Assembly (NCBI GenBank): GCA_025449115.1
Contig: JAHLKC010000282.1
Coordinates: 1-21,867, forward strand
Direction: 5' to 3'
DNA length: 21,867 bases
DNA from: Chytridium lagenaria
Taxonomy: Eukaryota > Chytridiomycota > Chytridiomycetes > Chytridiales > Chytridiaceae
Of this stretch, positions 1-10,047 are shown piece by piece. The number at the start of each line of letters is the position of its first letter. Position 1 is the stretch's first letter. The translations under genes were made by a program, and so were the position numbers. The notes beneath the pieces are model-generated. The model was not told the DNA's origin and ran no database searches. It saw nothing but the letters and a program-made list of their open reading frames with translations.

Positions 1-804
1 ATTGGGAGATGGTTTTGGAAGGATGTGGGATGACGTTGGTGGAGGTGGATGTGATTGCGAGGATTATGATGAAGTGAATGGGATGTGAATGGGATGGGTG
101 CTTTTTATTATTTGAGTTGAGGCGATGTTTTTTTGGAATAAAGAGTGGCGTTGATAGCATGGATTGAAAGATGAAAGCGTATAGAGTTGAAAGTCATTCG
201 GGGTTCCCAGACATCGCTTTATGTAGTGTTTACCCACACCAGGCATCGCTTTATCTAGTGTATACCCACGATGGTTTCGTTACAAATGCGGTATTTGGTT
301 TTAATCTTGACCGATATATAGTCATCAAAGACCTAGTCAACAACCATCAAAGAACTTAAGCAATGGATACATCAACCCTCTCCTCATTCCGTCCCCCCGA
401 TGTCTTCCCTTCACCCCACATCAAGCAACTACCCCAATCACACCCACCCAAGTAGGATAATGGGCGGCCGTCGTCCTCCCTGAAAAAATTTATCATTTGC
501 TTTGACTCCCTACCCATCCGTTCAACAACCTTTTGCGTTGAAAGCATCAAGAAGGGCATTTACCGGTGATTAGTAGAGGATTTGGAATTCCCGAAAGAGT
601 ATTGCGTAGAGTAAAGGATAGATTTGTGTGAAGGTGAGGATGGATGGTTTGTTAATGAACGCGGGGGGAATACAGTCAACGGTTGATGTGGCTGCGAGCA
701 TCAATCTGATCGTAGTCTACGACCACCGTTCCGACCCCCCTGTTTAACGGGTTTTTTTTTCGTATAAACTAAACGTTATTTACAGCTCAATAGTTTTGGT
801 TTTC
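1..804. other. Upstream stretch without a confident gene
   Basis: No open frame here looks like a complete protein. A short frame (positions 3 to 77) could be the last exon of a gene lying to the left, but 25 codons are too few to judge. A candidate upstream exon of the PKA regulatory subunit starts with the ATG at 363 and ends before a GT at 452; joined to an acceptor ending at 785 (TTTACAG, with an ACTAAAC-like branch site before it) it stays in frame with the ATG at 805. The 334-bp intron this implies would be longer than any other in the window, so the acceptor may instead end a 5' UTR intron. A 32-bp tandem repeat lies at 212-275. Confidence 0.5.
212..275. repeat. Two-copy 32-bp tandem repeat
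   Basis: Two adjacent copies begin CATCGCTTTAT at 212 and 244. The first 27 bases of each copy differ at only two places; the last few bases diverge. No coding or structural role is visible. Confidence 0.75.
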
Positions 805-2325
805 ATGATGACGGATCAGAGCCAGGATCATGTCACTGTTCCTGGAGTGTTTCCTGAGATCCTTAAAGATCTGAATAGGGAGGTGATCAGGACGCAACCG
901 GAGGATGTGTATCAGTTTTGTGCGGATTACTTTTTTCGAAAGCTTTCAGAGCAGAGAGTGAAGTTGTTGAATATGGGTGAGTCGTCTTTTTTTTGTTGAT
1001 TTTAAGAGAATGCCGGTCATGAAAGAGTATTGGAGAACCCGGGTTTTTTCGTTGTATATTGTCGAATGTTAACGGCTAGCGGGGTGTTTTTGTTTTTGTT
1101 TTTGTAGCAAAAGAAAAAGCAAAGGAATTCTCTGGTGACCCCACTCTCGCCCTCACCGACGAAGACATCATCCGCGTCATTTCCGAAGACACCCAAGAAA
1201 CCGCCATGGACACAGACCTCCCCCCACCAACCCAACCGACGCCACCCTCGCCTCCGATTCCGACGCCACCGACTCTGACGACGACGCCACCGTCCCCCTC
1301 CCCCCCGTGACCTACAACCGCGGACGACGCACATCGGTGAGCGCTGAAAGCATGGCCCCACGACCGACAAGGATTACATCAAGATCATCATTCCGAAAAG
1401 CGACACTCAAAAGAGTCGAATTCAAGCATCGATTCAGAATAATTTTTTGTTTCGGTCGTGTGATGAAGAGCAGTATACGGATGTGGTGAATGCCATGTCG
1501 GAGAAACAGGTTGTGAAGGGGAGGAGGTGATCACGCAAGGAGGGGTTGGGGATTACTTATGTCGTTGAAACAGGGGCTTTGGATGTATACGTTTCCCGTC
1601 ATAACGCTCCACCTGAATGGAAATACACGTACGGACCTGGTGGGAGTTTTGGAGAGCTCGCTTTAATGTACAACGCCCCGCGAGCAGCCACTGTGACGGC
1701 GACTCAAGATTCGGTGTTGTGGGCGTTGGACCGTGTGACGTTTCGAAGGATATTGATGGAGAATACGTCGAGGAAGCGAAGGATGTATGAGGCGTTTTTG
1801 GAGGAGGTGCCGTTGTTGATTTCGTTGGAGGCTTATGAGAGACATAAGATTGCGGATGCGCTTGAGAGTGTGGTGTATGGGGATGGGGATGTGGTGATTC
1901 GACAGGGGGAGGCGGGGGATAATTTTTATATTGTGGAGGCTGGGGAGGCGACGGTGACGACTTTGGGGATGGATGGGGTTGAGCATGAGGAGAAGCGGGT
2001 GTATCAGAAGGGAGATTATTTTGGAGGTATTTTTTTTCTTATCGGCGCTCTGTGCTTTGTTTTGCATTAAGTGCACTCCACCATGTTTTTTTTTTGATGC
2101 ATGAATCACGCTAATTTTTTTTTAACTTGTGTGGGGGATGTGAATCTTAGAACTGCTCTATTAACCAACGAACCTCGGAGAGCCACTGTCCGCGCAAAAG
2201 GTCGTTTGAAGGTTGCCACGCTCGGCAAAAAAGCCTTTGTACGTCTTCTTGGACCGGTGGTAGACATTCTTAAACGCAATGCCAACAATTACGATACCTT
2301 TGCTGATAAGATTCAGACTGATTAG
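805..2325 (+). CDS. pkaR: cAMP-dependent protein kinase regulatory subunit, with frameshifts
   Basis: This protein inhibits the PKA catalytic subunit until cAMP binds. The ATGs at 805 and 808 precede an RIIa-type dimerisation/docking domain (about residues 10-45, motif [13 protein letters not shown]). Exon 1 ends at 976; intron 977-1107 (GTGAGT...TTTGTAG). Exon 2 encodes an acidic linker, then the inhibitor site RRTSVSAES (about 1322-1350), which fits the RRxSV pseudosubstrate form. Two cyclic-nucleotide-binding domains follow. The A phosphate-binding cassette is [15 protein letters not shown] with its Glu and Arg; the B cassette is split by intron 2027-2150 and resumes as [11 protein letters not shown]. 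The C-terminal helix ends at the stop 2323-2325. The reading frame breaks about five times: C run 1220-1225, C run 1356-1359, G run 1518-1521, TT near 1555, and just after the acceptor at 2151-2156. Every break looks like missing bases, so I read this as a real gene with sequence errors rather than a decayed copy. Family assignment is secure; exact protein is not. Confidence 0.93.
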
Positions 2326-3483
2326 ACCGTGGCGGTTTTTTTTTTGGAGTGTGGTTAGATATCCTTGTTGGGGTTGAGGTCGCTCTTTTGTGGATGGGAT
2401 TCCCCCCTTGCCGTTTGTGGGATTCTTTTTATGGCGTTTATGTGTGCTTTTGTTTTTGAGGTTGGTGTGGGATAGATTGGTGAATTTTTTTTACAAAAGA
2501 TATCGTTATGGATGTGGTTTTATCTGGATTCAACCTTTTGATATTATTGAAGTGTCCAGACCACAAGTTGCCTATAGTGGAAATTTTAAAAGGCTATTAG
2601 TATAAAGTTGGGCTCAAAGGTACGGGAGCAATGTTATTAAATATCATAAAAAAGTATGACCTACTACTACTCTTATACAAATTTAAGACCATTCTCGTCT
2701 CTTTACGAATTTGTTCGCGTCTTCAAAAGACAAAGACACCAAATGTTTAATGAAAAGGGGGATGAGACGTTTTGTGGTGAAAAAGAGGGATTGACACTGT
2801 AAATCCCTTGACGCAAAAAAATAACAAATAACGGGAGGCCACCACCACCGCACCCCCCACCTTTCCCCGCTGTTTTTTTTGTTTTTTTGTTGTCTATTCT
2901 AGTTTCTTTGTAGAGATATACTTGCGACGTCAAATCGATAAAAGGTGAGAAAGTGTTTTTGGTCAAAGTAGGGAGTGATGGTTAGTGTAGAGATGATGGG
3001 AGGGAGGGAGGAGAGATCATCTGAGAAGGATGGGGTGCTGGTGGATGGTTAGAGTCGTATCATATTCTGTACATCTATACCATCCATCCATCCATTCAAG
3101 TGTAGTAGTTAACAGTAGTTATCCTTTATTCCACACTCCATCACACTCCATCGATACCTATATACCCATAACATACAATATTCTACATGCAATACAATAC
3201 TCGTCTCCCAATATCAAACACTCTCTTTCATATATACACTCATGGTACTCAGTCTCATAGTCACTCAGTCAGTTACTATATAGTCAGTCACTAGTAGTGT
3301 CTAATAACTACCACCTCTCTTCTCTTCTCTCTGTCCCTCCCTCTCTCTCTCTCTTATTTATTACATATATCACACATGTTGTGTAACCAAACAAACATAC
3401 TCTTGCATATATATTATATAGTTTAGTTTAAAAAACAAACATTTTCTATTTAATTGCTTAGACGCGTTCGTTTCTTTTATTCA

Positions 3484-3507
3484 TTGTTTATTGTTTATTG
3501 TTTATTA
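3484..3507. repeat. Three-copy TTGTTTA-type tandem repeat
   Basis: TTGTTTA is repeated three times in succession between an AT-rich block and the small hairpin at 3513. Confidence 0.8.
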
Positions 3508-3512
3508 CCACT

Positions 3513-3531
3513 GAGGCTTCCAACAAGCCTC
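3513..3531. repeat. Perfect 7-bp hairpin
   Basis: GAGGCTT (3513-3519) and AAGCCTC (3525-3531) pair perfectly around the 5-base loop CCAAC. It is the only GC-containing stem in an AT-rich neighbourhood. No T run follows directly, so it is not a textbook terminator. Confidence 0.6.
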
Positions 3532-3966
3532 TATATTATCACTCTTTTAATACAAAGACACTCTTTATTCCTATATGTATTCAGTAGATAGTTGGTTAGT
3601 TGTATTCATTCGTTACTCTATAACATACATATATATACTACTGCTGCTGTGGTTTGTTAGTTACATACTACTACATACTACACAGACACTACTACTTGTT
3701 ACTACTACTCACTACTTATTATTATTACTCACTACTCACTACTTTCTTATCTATCATATTCATCCATCCATCAAGGTAATTCCCTTTATATACTTTACTT
3801 ATATTATATTCATTCATTCATCTTATCTACTGCTACATACCTCTCCCTCCCTCTATTCCTCTTACTACCCATGAGTATCACTTTTGTTACTTGCATATAT
3901 CCTATACACCCCTCCATCCCCATCCCCCATTTCCGTCAACGCTGTTATTGATGATGGATGCCTTTT

Positions 3967-3998
3967 GATGCCTCAATGGATGGATGCCTCAATGGATA
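3967..3998. repeat. Two-copy 16-bp tandem repeat
   Basis: GATGCCTCAATGGATG is followed directly by GATGCCTCAATGGATA, one mismatch. A partial further copy precedes it (GGATGCC at about 3957). Confidence 0.8.
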
Positions 3999-4212
3999 TA
4001 TATAGAGAGTTGTCAACTCATATTTACATCTACTTCATATGCTCTGCGGATATGATTGGTTAAAGCTTAAAATTTAATTATTTATTTTGGTTTTGCGTCT
4101 GAAAAGACAGGATCCGTCTCTTTTTTCTTTTCTTCTTTTTCATATTATTATTATTATCAACCGTCATTCATCATCAACCCTCATTCGAAATACATTCTTG
4201 CCTTCATCCCAT

Positions 4213-4244
4213 ACACACACGCACACACACACACACACACACAC
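4213..4244. repeat. CA dinucleotide microsatellite
   Basis: About 16 CA units interrupted once by a G, ending in ACCACAC. Likely length-variable. Confidence 0.9.
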
Positions 4245-4326
4245 CACACTTATACCCATACCCCTGACTCTTCCAGACCTCTCTGTATGTAACATAGACT
4301 GCTTATTCCAACTCGTACTCCTTGGC

Positions 4327-4357
4327 ATCCATCCATCCATCAATCCATCAATCCATC
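4327..4357. repeat. CATC / CAAT tetranucleotide repeat
   Basis: CATCCATCCATC followed by two CAATCCAT units. Shorter copies of the same motif occur at about 3078-3092 and 3761-3773. Confidence 0.75.
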
Positions 4358-4554
4358 CTCCACTTCATCACCTTTAGTTTAGTCTTCTGGATAACCTCAT
4401 TCACAAACATTTGCATTGACGTGGCCCCTCTACATCTCTACCATTACTCACCTCCTTCAACACACCCAAAAAAAATAACTGACCCCCATTCTTCAAACCA
4501 ACCACCAGCCCACAAAACAACAACAACAGCGCCAAAAATTCTTGCCCACCCAAA

Positions 4555-4641
4555 ATGTCAAGCATGCAAGAAGACACAGTACATCTTCAATGGAGCCACA
4601 ACATCAACCCGCTGTCGTCATCACCACCGACTCTACAATAA
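4555..4641 (+). CDS. Short upstream ORF overlapping the zinc-finger start
   Basis: An ATG in good context (AAAATGT) opens 28 codons beginning MSSMQEDT and stops at 4639-4641, overlapping the main start at 4590 in another frame. It could be a regulatory uORF. Because this sequence has many frameshifts, it could instead be the true N-terminus of the zinc-finger protein with a base missing. I cannot decide between these. Confidence 0.35.
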   Translation: MSSMQEDTVHLQWSHNINPLSSSPPTLQ

Positions 4642-6357
4642 CATCAATCTCACCTTCACCAACCCGTCAACCGCCTTTATCCACAACACCCATCTTTAAA
4701 CCTCTCTCCTTCACTTCTACCGTCAACCCAGCCGCATCCCCCGTCACTCTCCTTCAAGAAAGAGAACCCACATCACCCCGCAAAGATGACACGCACGTTG
4801 CCATGGCTGCAGAAGAAACAACCCCTCGTCCATCCGAATCTCAATCAACACCATCCGCCACCCACGCATCTTCACCATCGTTTGTCGCTTACCACCCAGC
4901 CGCTTACAATGCTACTCCACCTGCTCCTGCGCCTCCTCACCATCGATGGGTGCTTGTTCCTGATGACTCTGTGATGGATGTTGTGAAAGAGAATGAATCA
5001 CCTGCACCACCTCTTCATGGTGGTGGTGAAAAGAGGGGAGGAGAGGAGGCGGACGTTGCCATGTTGCTGGCAGCCATGAGGTATGGGTCATCTGCAGACG
5101 ATGAGGAGGATGGGAAATCTAGCACGAGTTCGAGGACGGAATCCGTCAGTCATTGTAATAACGAGGCTCCCGCAGAGGTGAGGTTTCAAGTCTTCTTGAT
5201 GCTTGCTCGTTGTTTTCTTTTTTTTCCTTTCTTTTGCGACTAGACGCTTGTGACGTGCTTTCTTTTGCAACTGCTTGCTTTCTCCACTCCTTGTCTTGTG
5301 CCAAATTAACTGCGGAGTGGGAGTGCGAGCCGTGAAGGTCACACGGGTGTCTCCCCTTTGATGTTACACACATCACGTCTGCATCATTCGGACCATAGAT
5401 GCTGACAAACTCTTGACAATTAGACACGACAACAAGGTATCCATACGTCTTTTGAAACAACGCGTTTACTCGCGTCACCCCCCTCCATCCTCTGCATCAG
5501 CTTCCACAGAACACCTTCACCACCCATACGCTCATTGGAACTCTGCATACCCATCTCACCCGGTCTACCCTACCCCACTCCCAACCTCCGCCTCCACCTC
5601 CTCCATCACTTCCTCATCCTCCCACTCTTCCTCTGTTCAACCGCCCATGTACACAGCCTACCATCCACCTCACCCAACCTCGCCTTCCCACGATCATCGT
5701 CACTACATCCCTTCCTATGCTCCAGTCACCCAATCCTACCATCCATCATCTTACGATTCATACCCTTACAACACTGTTCATCACTACAACCCTCCTTCTT
5801 ATAACCCCGTCGTCCCACAAGAACCCTACCCACCCCAACACCATCAACCCCTTCAACAACCCCAACACCATCAACCCCATCAACCCCAACAACACCAACA
5901 ACCCCAACCCCATCAACCCGAACAACCCCACCCCCCCCTCTCCCCAGACCCCACAGGCCCCCACCCCTGTCCCATCTGTCACAAACCCTTCCCCACCCGT
6001 CCCAACCTCCGCGACCACCTCCGTCTCCACAACCGCGCCCGCAACCATCCCTGCACCCTCTGTCCTAAAACCTTCTACCGCTCCCAAGACCTCCTCCGAC
6101 ATCAGTCCACCCACATGTTACCCAACGAACGACCCCATTTATGTCCGAATGGATGTGGACGACGGTTTGGGAGGGCTGATGCCGCGCATCGACATGCTAA
6201 AACGAGTCAGTGGTGTGGGAGGGTGCCGCTTTCGCCTACGAGTCCCGTGGGGGACGGGGGGGAGCAGCTTAAACGAGGAGGGGAGGATGAGGATATGGGA
6301 GGGGCGGTGAAGAAGAGGAGGGTGGTGAAAAAGGGGAAAAGTGGGGATGGTGCGTAG
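4590..6357 (+). CDS. C2H2 zinc-finger transcription factor
   Basis: Probable sequence-specific DNA-binding regulator acting in the nucleus. Exon 1 (4590-5177) encodes a Ser/Thr/Pro-rich region with an acidic stretch near its end, and stops at a canonical GAG|GTGAGG donor. The intron most likely ends at the TTAG at 5423, after a GCTGAC branch-like site, but the phase does not match exon 2 exactly, so an acceptor a few bases on or a base error is needed. Exon 2 carries a Ser/Tyr/His/Pro-rich section, then a Gln/His/Pro tract (about 5815-5930), then three zinc fingers. Finger 1 (5968-6030) and finger 2 (6052-6114) are C-x2-C-x12-H-x3-H. Finger 3 (6142-6216) is irregular: CPNGC, then RRFGRADAAHRH, ending in Cys (CCHC type). 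A basic KKRRVVKKGK segment near the C-terminus is a probable nuclear localisation signal. Family clear; target genes unknown. Confidence 0.85.
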
Positions 6358-7150
6358 ATTGTGGACTTGTTGATTTATATGCATGTTGCTTTTTTTTCGT
6401 TTTCTTTCGTCCCCCTCCCCTCCTTTTTTTTGCTTTTTTTGGTGGTTTTTTTTTTTATTCCCTCCTCGAAAACAACGAATTCCTTTTTGCGTGCTTTGCT
6501 TTTGATGGCGGTATTTATAATAAGATATTTATGATGAATGGTGTTTGTGGGCGTTTTTTTTTGTGAGGTGAGACGCGGGTTTTGGGAAACTTGAATGGTG
6601 GGTTTGCGGTCCCTTATATGAGACACGTCTGTGATTGAAAGAGCCTTCCTTGTTGATTGAAACGCGGTGTAGTGAGATGGTATTCAGAAACTGGTTTTGA
6701 GGTGTTATATAATTTGAGGACGTCAATGTTGTGAAATGGGTTGATGGAGTGTTGGAGTATAGAGTCGCTCACATATTCAAGTGGTGTGGAAAGCAATGGT
6801 CAATCCATCCCCTATGGCTCTAGTCGTGTGAGCTGTGGGTACTGTTACTCTGACAACGTCTACTTTAGAAAGCAATGGTAATCTATACTCTGACGTATAT
6901 TAAAAAGCGCTAAAAGAAAATCATGCGAACAACGTGAAAAATACGAAACGAAAACATCTTGAAACGATTGACTCAAAAGAAACGCGGACATAGAATGCGT
7001 GAAAAAGACTAAAACCGTGACATCGGGAATAAAGATAAAGATATGGAAGACAAAAAAAAGGGGGGTGTGGTTTTCAAACAAACGGTAATGAAAAAAGGAA
7101 AAGAGCCTTCACCACTCGACATAGAAAAAAAACAAAGCTCGCACCACAAT
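6358..7150. other. Convergent intergenic region with T-rich tracts
   Basis: It lies between the 3' ends of the zinc-finger gene (+) and the first GH26-like gene (-). It holds long T runs (6390-6460, 6553-6562) that could serve 3' end formation on the + strand, and A runs near 7050-7135 that read as T runs on the - strand. A 12-bp word GAAAGCAATGGT appears at 6789 and 6868. No coding exon recognised. Confidence 0.6.
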
Positions 7151-9156
7151 CTACATGAACGCGAAAAACGATGCCAACACCATCACCGCCGACGCAACCC
7201 CAACCACACCCCCTTCTCCGCCCCCCCCGTCTTTGTCGTCGTCGTCGTCGTCACAACAACAGGTACACCCGTCTTCACAGGCGCATTGGTCGTCGTCGCC
7301 CCAGTCCGAACAGCAGGTGGCGCACCCGTCGTCGGGATCAAACTCAAAGCACTCCCCGCCCACTTGACAAACGTCATCCCCTTTGCATCCTCAACAAACG
7401 CAGCGGCAACCGCATCCCCATCTTCATTCCCCGTTCGATTCGTGGGGGGGGGCCAAAGTTGCTGAAATCACGGACCGTGTCTTCCTCTGATTTGATGAAT
7501 TCAAAGGTACACGCTGCCTTAAAGTTGGGGTACTTTGCTAGGAAATCAGTGTTCAGGAAGGATGACCAGAACGCTTTCTTGATTGACGATCGGGAGGTTG
7601 TGGTGACGTCGGGTTCAGCGAAATTCTTGCCGCGACCAATGTCGTTCAGGGAGACATGGAAAGTGGCGCCACCTTCTGCGAGGATGAAGGGTTTGTTGCC
7701 TGCGGTGACGCCCGTGCGGTTGAGGGTACCAGAGAATTCGTCGTAAAACGGAAAGTTGCCCCAGGCTGGGTTGAAGCTGCCTTGCATCAGACCTTCGAAT
7801 TTATTGGACTCGGGGACAACGTTTTGGAGCCAGGGCCATTGGCTGCCGTCTGTATTTCATAAATTAAAAAGGGTGGTGAGTTTATATAATGAAATAAAAG
7901 AAGAAAGAAAGTAATGTCATGTGCGAGAGAAGAAAAATGAAAGTAAATTTTATGCGCGAGAGTGATGAAATGAGATAAGAAAGAAAGAAAATACATATCG
8001 TTTGCGATACTGAAGATAGGGTTGGGACGAGAACAACAACCGAAAAGACACCTACAATGGTAAATCGAAAGCCCCACCCAATCCACATAAGCATCACCCG
8101 GATAATAAGGTGAATAAGCATTATCCTCTGTATTAAACACTCCATCCTTATTCGTATCCAAAAGCTGAAACCGAGGGTCTGTCGGTGTAGGCGATGCAAT
8201 GCCCCCAGGGTAAGGGTACCCGTTCCCAGAGTTGGGTGCCCACACAAAGGCAACCTTGTCACGGTTGGATGCACCGATACGGGCAGTGATTGTGTCGTAG
8301 GCTCGACGCCAGGCTGTGATGAAGCCGGTGGGGTCTTGTCCAAAGTTGAACCAGGATCCTGTTTAGAAAAGGATGGGAGGTTAGTATGGAGGGTATGGAT
8401 GGAGTAATAGGTGGTATGAACGAGTAACAAGGTATGAATAAGTAGGAATGATATGAGTATGTGGTGAAAAAGTGCTGCTTCGAATCAGCACTAGTATATA
8501 GAAGTGGTAGTGGAAAAGGTTGTATTCACAGCGGCGATGAACGTTTGTTGGTAACGTTATTCAGTTGCTCACTCTTGCTACGCAAAAGTTCGGAAAGATT
8601 GAAAAAAGCCCGCTGCGAGTGCAGTCGGACGAATTCCTCGCCAAAAGTCACTCACCATTCATTTCAGGATACAATCTCAAAAAGAGCTTCCGTCCTTTAT
8701 CCAAGATCCTCTTTATCCTATCACCAAGCTCATTCAACTGATCATCCGTGACACCATCAAACCCTTTAAACGGGTAAATCGTAAGATACGCCATCGCATC
8801 TGTCCCCGTATCCTCCAATTGCGCAAGATACCCATCCGTGATATCAAGGGTGGTTCTAGGATCCTTCCCGAGTGAGATATCAATGTCGGTTTGGAAAAAG
8901 GAGAGACCTTGAGAGTTGGGGATACCCTTGATGCGGTCGTTGACTGCACGAGGGGTGTCACCTTCGACACGTTGGTACCATGCACCGCTGAATTTTTGTA
9001 AGTTGGGAGGAATTATGGAAAACGTCGGGAAATCAACTTACAGATACACTTGCCCTTGAGGAGGCATCAAGGGGACGGTGGAAGGTGCCTGAGCAGAGAC
9101 CGAGGCGGCATTGAGGAGGAGAGCGAGGGATGCGGTAGCAAGGATAGGCAGCACAT
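7151..9156 (-). CDS. GH26-like secreted glycoside hydrolase with GPI-type tail (copy A)
   Basis: Resembles GH26 family enzymes (the family of beta-mannanases); it would cleave an extracellular or wall polysaccharide, but the substrate is inferred. Exons on the minus strand: 9156-9042, 8988-8656, 8358-8056, 7849-7151; introns of 53, 297 and 206 bp. Exon 1 encodes a hydrophobic signal peptide ending near SVSAQAP; the ATG at 9156 is one base out of frame with it. Exon 2 ends in RLYPEMNG, the probable acid/base Glu motif. Exon 3 gives SWFNFGQ, WRRAY, VWAPNSGNGYPY and YYPGDAYVDWVGLSIYH. Exon 4 holds KPFILAEGG, the probable nucleophile Glu, and ends in a Thr-rich linker and hydrophobic tail typical of a GPI signal (VVGVASAVMVLASFFAF). 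Breaks in exon 4: the G run at 7444-7452 and a C/G-rich site near 7205-7225. Its paralogue at 11080 reads the same way on the opposite strand. Confidence 0.82.
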
Positions 9157-9363
9157 CTTGTGTATGCAAGTTAAACTAATCAAAAAAGTGTTTGATGAAC
9201 GTTGATGAATGATAAAGATGGATGGACAATGATAAACGATGAGGGGTGTTCAAATAAATCCGAAGGAACGACGAGGGGGATGCAATGAGGTGAGAGGTGA
9301 GAGAAAAGGGGGTAATAAGCTGTGGATGGTGTTCAAAGGGGTTTCAGTTGATCCTTCCTGGTT

Positions 9364-9371
9364 TATTTATA
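9364..9371 (-). promoter_or_regulatory. TATA box of GH26-like copy A
   Basis: The minus strand reads TATAAATA about 208 bp upstream of the presumed start at 9156. Position and sequence fit a TATA element; untested. Confidence 0.5.
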
Positions 9372-9564
9372 GGTTAATTCAGTCAATCAATCATTCAATT
9401 TTGAGTGGGATATGAATGTGAGTTACACGAGAATAACGCCAGATTTTGTCTTTGATTGAGAGATGTTACACAGAAACAAATCCTTTTTGTTGTGATACCT
9501 ATCTCTATTCTCATTGGTTGGATTGTTCATTTCAAAATAAAAAAGACTTTGAGGCGCATGTTTA

Positions 9565-9627
9565 GGTAACAGTAAAATTTGAACCTGGGCGCTTCATTTA
9601 GGTTTCTACCAAACTGACTAAGTGACC
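9565..9627 (-). repeat. tRNA-like Pol III relic, possible SINE head
   Basis: On the minus strand an A-box-like TTAGTCAGTTTGG (9621-9609) is followed by a B-box-like GGTTCAAATT (9585-9576), and a T6 run (9544-9539) lies 21 bases past the end, as in Pol III genes. The T stem does not pair properly and the box-to-box spacing is about ten bases shorter than in a real tRNA, so it is not a working tRNA gene. A decayed tRNA or the head of a tRNA-derived SINE is more likely. Confidence 0.4.
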
Positions 9628-9769
9628 GGAATTTTCTCTTTTTTGCCCCCCATGCCTTTCCACCCATGAGGAAAAGAGACCCGTTCTAGTGCTATTCCCT
9701 AGACCTTTACAGCCTCAATCCTTCCTTCCTTCCTGGATGCGACGACTGGACTTTTTGTTCATTCCATGC

Positions 9770-9788
9770 GCACCCTGTGACAGGGTGC
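9770..9788. promoter_or_regulatory. Perfect 19-bp palindrome, candidate operator
   Basis: GCACCCTGTGACAGGGTGC is two 9-bp arms around one central base. It lies between the divergent GH26-like genes, about 610 bp from one start and 1290 bp from the other. It could bind a dimeric regulator or be the remains of an inverted repeat. Confidence 0.4.
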
Positions 9789-9997
9789 TCTCTCTTCTTG
9801 AGAACATTCGCTTAGGACTGAACTTTTTTTTTGTTATTTAGCCCACAACGAACATGTCCAGTTTGCTGAAAACCTTAGGGAGCTGACAGTAATAGTCCCT
9901 AGGCCCTTTTAACGACCTTTGGTCGAGTACTTGATTCTTCCGCGACTACTCTTAAAGATACCTATTCCGGTAGACCTTTTTTTCTTTCCGAGTTTAT

Positions 9998-10020
9998 GTC
10001 ACGTCAACAAGCGTGTTGAG
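9998..10020 (+). repeat. Copy 1 of a 15-bp word shared with 19329
   Basis: GTCACGTCAACAAGC is followed directly by GTGTTGAG. The same 15 bases occur at 19329-19343, where GTGTTGAG follows after 8 extra bases. Confidence 0.6.
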
Positions 10021-10047
10021 CGTTGACATCAGCGCAGCCACAACCGC

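Larger units (their letters stand above)
2326..4589. other. Long low-complexity intergenic region and probable leader of the zinc-finger gene
   Basis: No convincing coding exon in 2.2 kb. From about 3050 to 4560 the + strand is strikingly poor in G and made of T, C and A with many short repeats: CATC runs, ATT/ACT runs, TATATA stretches, CT and CA microsatellites. Open frames here translate to repetitive Ser/Tyr/Leu/Ile/His strings and are composition artefacts. The part closest to 4590 is probably promoter and 5' leader of the zinc-finger gene. Stretches at 2820-2900 hold C, G and T homopolymers. Confidence 0.7.

Noticed and set aside
1017..1370. 117-codon minus-strand frame rich in Arg, Gly and Trp
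   Set aside because: It is the antisense of the second exon of the PKA regulatory subunit; its composition mirrors that exon's C-rich acidic linker.
3030..3874. Plus-strand frames made of Ser, Tyr, Leu, Ile and His
   Set aside because: They arise from CATC, TACT and TATA microrepeats and carry no protein-like pattern.
3064..4360. CRISPR-like or minisatellite array from the spaced CATC repeats
   Set aside because: Units are four bases long, irregularly spaced and without constant-length spacers; ordinary microsatellites explain them.
5146..5478. Minus-strand frames across the zinc-finger intron
   Set aside because: They overlap a canonical donor and acceptor on the plus strand and start inside coding exons; no recognisable domain.
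5717..6310. 197-codon plus-strand frame full of Asn, Pro and Thr
   Set aside because: It is a shadow of the zinc-finger exon's Gln/His/Pro tract in another frame.
9565..9627. Functional tRNA gene
   Set aside because: The T stem does not pair and the body is about ten bases too short, so only a tRNA-like relic is claimed.
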